The notes under the pieces: model-generated
Database searches by the model: none
The model's input: only the letters and a program-made list of their open reading frames with translations
What the model was told of the DNA's origin: nothing
Shown: piece after piece, positions 62,399 through 64,000 of the stretch
Layout: the number at the start of each line of letters is the position of its first letter
Numbering within the stretch: the first letter of the stretch is position 1
Assembly: GCF_025447595.1 (NCBI RefSeq)
Contig: NZ_JAOEJU010000007.1
Span: 1 to 64,000, forward strand
Source of the DNA: Pseudomonas koreensis
Lineage (GTDB): Bacteria; Pseudomonadota; Gammaproteobacteria; Pseudomonadales; Pseudomonadaceae
Direction: 5' to 3'
DNA length: 64,000 nucleotides
Made by a program: the position numbers and the translations under genes

Positions 62399-63136
62399 AT
62401 GACCGATAACAGCATCAACAAAGCTTTTGAAGCCGAATGCCGCGAGCAGATCGCCCAGCAGGGTGACGACCAGAAACTGACGGGCCTGGCCCGCGATTTC
62501 TTCAACGAATCGGCCAAACACAAATACAGCTACCACTTCTCGTGGATGGGCCGTCCGATCATCCAGCTGCCGCAAGACATGATGGCCATGCAGGAAATCA
62601 TCTGGCAGGTGAAGCCGGATCTGGTCATCGAGTGCGGCATCGCCCACGGCGGTTCGATCATCTACTACGCCTCCCTGCTGGAACTGCAAGGTCACGGCGA
62701 AGTGCTGGGTATCGACCTCGACATTCGCCCACACAACCGTGAAGCCATCGAAAGTCACCCGATGAGCAAGCGCATCAAGATGATCGAAGGTTCTAGCATC
62801 GACCCGGCCATCGCGGCCCAGGTGCGCGCGGCTGCCGAAGGCAAGAAAGTCATTCTGGTGCTCGACTCCAACCACACTCACGACCACGTGCTCGAAGAGC
62901 TGCGCCTCTATGCGCCACTGGTTTCGGTCGACAGCTACTGCGTGGTGATGGACACCGTGGTTGAAGACATGCCGGCCGATTTCTTCCCGGATCGTCCATG
63001 GGGCCCGGGCGACAACCCGAAGACCGCCGTGTGGAAATACCTGGAAGAGAACAAGGATTTCGAGATCGATGTTCAGTTGCAGAACAAGCTGCTGATCACC
63101 GTGGCGCCGGACGGCTATCTGCGTCGCGTTCGTTAA
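62399..63136 (+). CDS. Cephalosporin hydroxylase/rhamnosyl O-methyltransferase family (CmcI-like)
   Basis: A 245-residue SAM-dependent enzyme. ATG 62399 with TGAGA 8 nt upstream is chosen; a GTG at 62378 would give a 4-base overlap with the previous gene, as elsewhere in this operon, and adds seven residues. Motifs: SWMGRPIIQLPQDMMAMQEIIWQVKPDLVIECGIAHGGSIIYYASLLEL, LGIDLDIRPHNREAI, VLDSNHTHDHVLEELRLYAPLVS. Members include CmcI and mycobacterial rhamnosyl O-methyltransferases. An O-methylation of the glycan is the best guess. Confidence 0.85.
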   Translation: MTDNSINKAFEAECREQIAQQGDDQKLTGLARDFFNESAKHKYSYHFSWMGRPIIQLPQDMMAMQEIIWQVKPDLVIECGIAHGGSIIYYASLLELQGHGEVLGIDLDIRPHNREAIESHPMSKRIKMIEGSSIDPAIAAQVRAAAEGKKVILVLDSNHTHDHVLEELRLYAPLVSVDSYCVVMDTVVEDMPADFFPDRPWGPGDNPKTAVWKYLEENKDFEIDVQLQNKLLITVAPDGYLRRVR

Positions 63137-63191
63137 TTCGCAACATCACCAAAGCGTTATCTCGGCGAGTCGCCGGTTGTGGAGAGAAGTT

Positions 63192-64000
63192 ATGCAAGGC
63201 AAGTACAGTTCTGAATTGACGCTACCGCTCAACGAGCTGTTGACCGTGGTGCTGATTACGCACAATCGTCCGGCGTTCCTGCGTCGGGCGGTGAAGTATT
63301 ACAGCAGCTTGCCCTGCAAAATCATGGTGCTGGACTCCACGGTCGAGCGGCCCGAGGGGGATTTTTCCGCCGTTGATTATCACCACGTGCCGCAGTTTGC
63401 CTACTGGGGCATGCAGGCCAAGCTGGCTTATGGTGTCGAGCGACTGACAACGCCGTACATGGTGCTGGCAGCCGATGACGACTTCATCCTGCACGATTCG
63501 CTGGCCGAGTCCGTGAGCTTCCTGCACGCGAACCAGGACTATGGCATGTGCCACGGCTATTGCCTGATGTACCTGACGCTGACCAACGGCGTGAACTACT
63601 ACCGTCGGGACAAGAAGGTCCAGGAAGACTACGCGTCGGAGCGGGCTCAGGATCGGGTTATCGATTACATGAGTCAGTACATCCCGCCGTTCTATGCGGT
63701 GACGCGTACCGACCTGATGAAAACCTGGCACTCGGCATTGCCGGCCGGCACCAATTTTCAATGGCAGGAAATCGGCCACGTGTATTTCCTGCTGGCCAGT
63801 GCCAAGGCACGGATTCTACCGATTCCCTACGTGGTCCGCGAAATCAACTACGGCGTCTCCGAGCACAATACCGATGTGTTTCATTCGTTGACCTACGTCG
63901 ATACCAAATCGGTTGCCGAGCGAGAGGCCTTTGCCGAGTTCCTCACCTCGTTGCCTTGTGCTATCGAAGGGCTCGACGCCGCACAGGCCAAAGCGTTTGC
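63192..64000 (+). CDS. Glycosyltransferase, GT2-type (TIGR00180-like), 3' end beyond window
   Basis: GGAGAGAAG lies before ATG 63192; the frame is open to the window edge (269 codons seen). N-terminus MQGKYSSELTLPLNELLTVV then LITHNRPAFLRRAVKYY, a GT-A nucleotide-binding start. MVLAADDDFILHDSL holds the DDD metal motif. The final part seen (REINYGVSEHNTDVFHSLTY) fits TIGR00180/4440-type glycosyltransferases. It probably transfers the operon's sugar, but the C-terminus is missing. Confidence 0.85.
   Translation, partial: MQGKYSSELTLPLNELLTVVLITHNRPAFLRRAVKYYSSLPCKIMVLDSTVERPEGDFSAVDYHHVPQFAYWGMQAKLAYGVERLTTPYMVLAADDDFILHDSLAESVSFLHANQDYGMCHGYCLMYLTLTNGVNYYRRDKKVQEDYASERAQDRVIDYMSQYIPPFYAVTRTDLMKTWHSALPAGTNFQWQEIGHVYFLLASAKARILPIPYVVREINYGVSEHNTDVFHSLTYVDTKSVAEREAFAEFLTSLPCAIEGLDAAQAKAF

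Overview
This 64 kb window is high-GC chromosomal DNA from a Pseudomonas, most likely of the P. fluorescens group. The evidence is gene content and synteny: a phhR/phhABC cluster, a flgFGHIJKL block followed by a flagellin-glycosylation-type island, scpAB-rluB, plpD, and many copies of a GTGGGAGCGAGC-type REP palindrome. No rRNA, tRNA, CRISPR array, prophage or transposase was seen. The species call is inference from protein similarity as I remember it; no search was run.

Region by region. 1-4248 (minus): the N-terminal 1416 codons of a giant Ig-like repeat protein that runs off the left edge, with a nearly identical 285-bp tandem array at the edge. 4.4-20 kb: housekeeping and accessory genes (DUF454 and UPF0149 proteins, recQ, a MarR regulator with a SlyA-like operator, a short FimV-like protein, the plpD phospholipase autotransporter, a SelT/W/H protein, an EamA exporter with an AraC regulator, an LpxH-like phosphoesterase, an HD protein with an Mpo1-like partner, a second AraC regulator, trkH, a nitroreductase). 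20-23.3 kb (minus): a Cpx-type envelope stress module (coiled-coil membrane protein, cpxR, cpxP/spy-like, cpxA) with a CpxR-box-like site in front of the cpxP-like gene. 23.4-29.5 kb: yciI, yciB, the PHP protein, yciO, scpA, scpB, a DUF1289 gene and rluB. 29.5-31.8 kb: an unusually long leader region with two unannotated small ORFs, one a 20-residue peptide with two Trp codons next to alternative hairpins, upstream of the aromatic amino-acid permease aroP. 31.8-38.4 kb: arfB, an MFS transporter, two small ORFs, and phhC-phhB-phhA divergent from phhR with a TyrR/PhhR-type box between them.

38.7-47.1 kb: the flagellar rod, ring and hook-junction operon flgFGHIJKL, preceded by a good sigma-54 (-24/-12) promoter. 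47.2-64 kb: an island where other pseudomonads carry flagellin glycosylation genes. It contains a 1197-residue multi-domain glycosyltransferase, two secreted-type calcium-binding repeat proteins with a shared C-terminal domain, and a tightly overlapping operon that should make CDP-4-keto-6-deoxyglucose (rfbF, rfbG) and then epimerise, C-methylate and reduce it. Further methyltransferase-like genes follow, and a glycosyltransferase is cut by the right edge.

How they fit together: aroP, phhABC and phhR form an aromatic amino-acid uptake and catabolism neighbourhood. The flg operon and the downstream island probably build and decorate the flagellar filament with a branched-chain deoxysugar. The most promising unexplained features are the aroP leader, the pair of repeat proteins embedded in the glycosylation island, the rearranged Cpx locus with its internal terminator, and the duplicated variable domain in FlgL.
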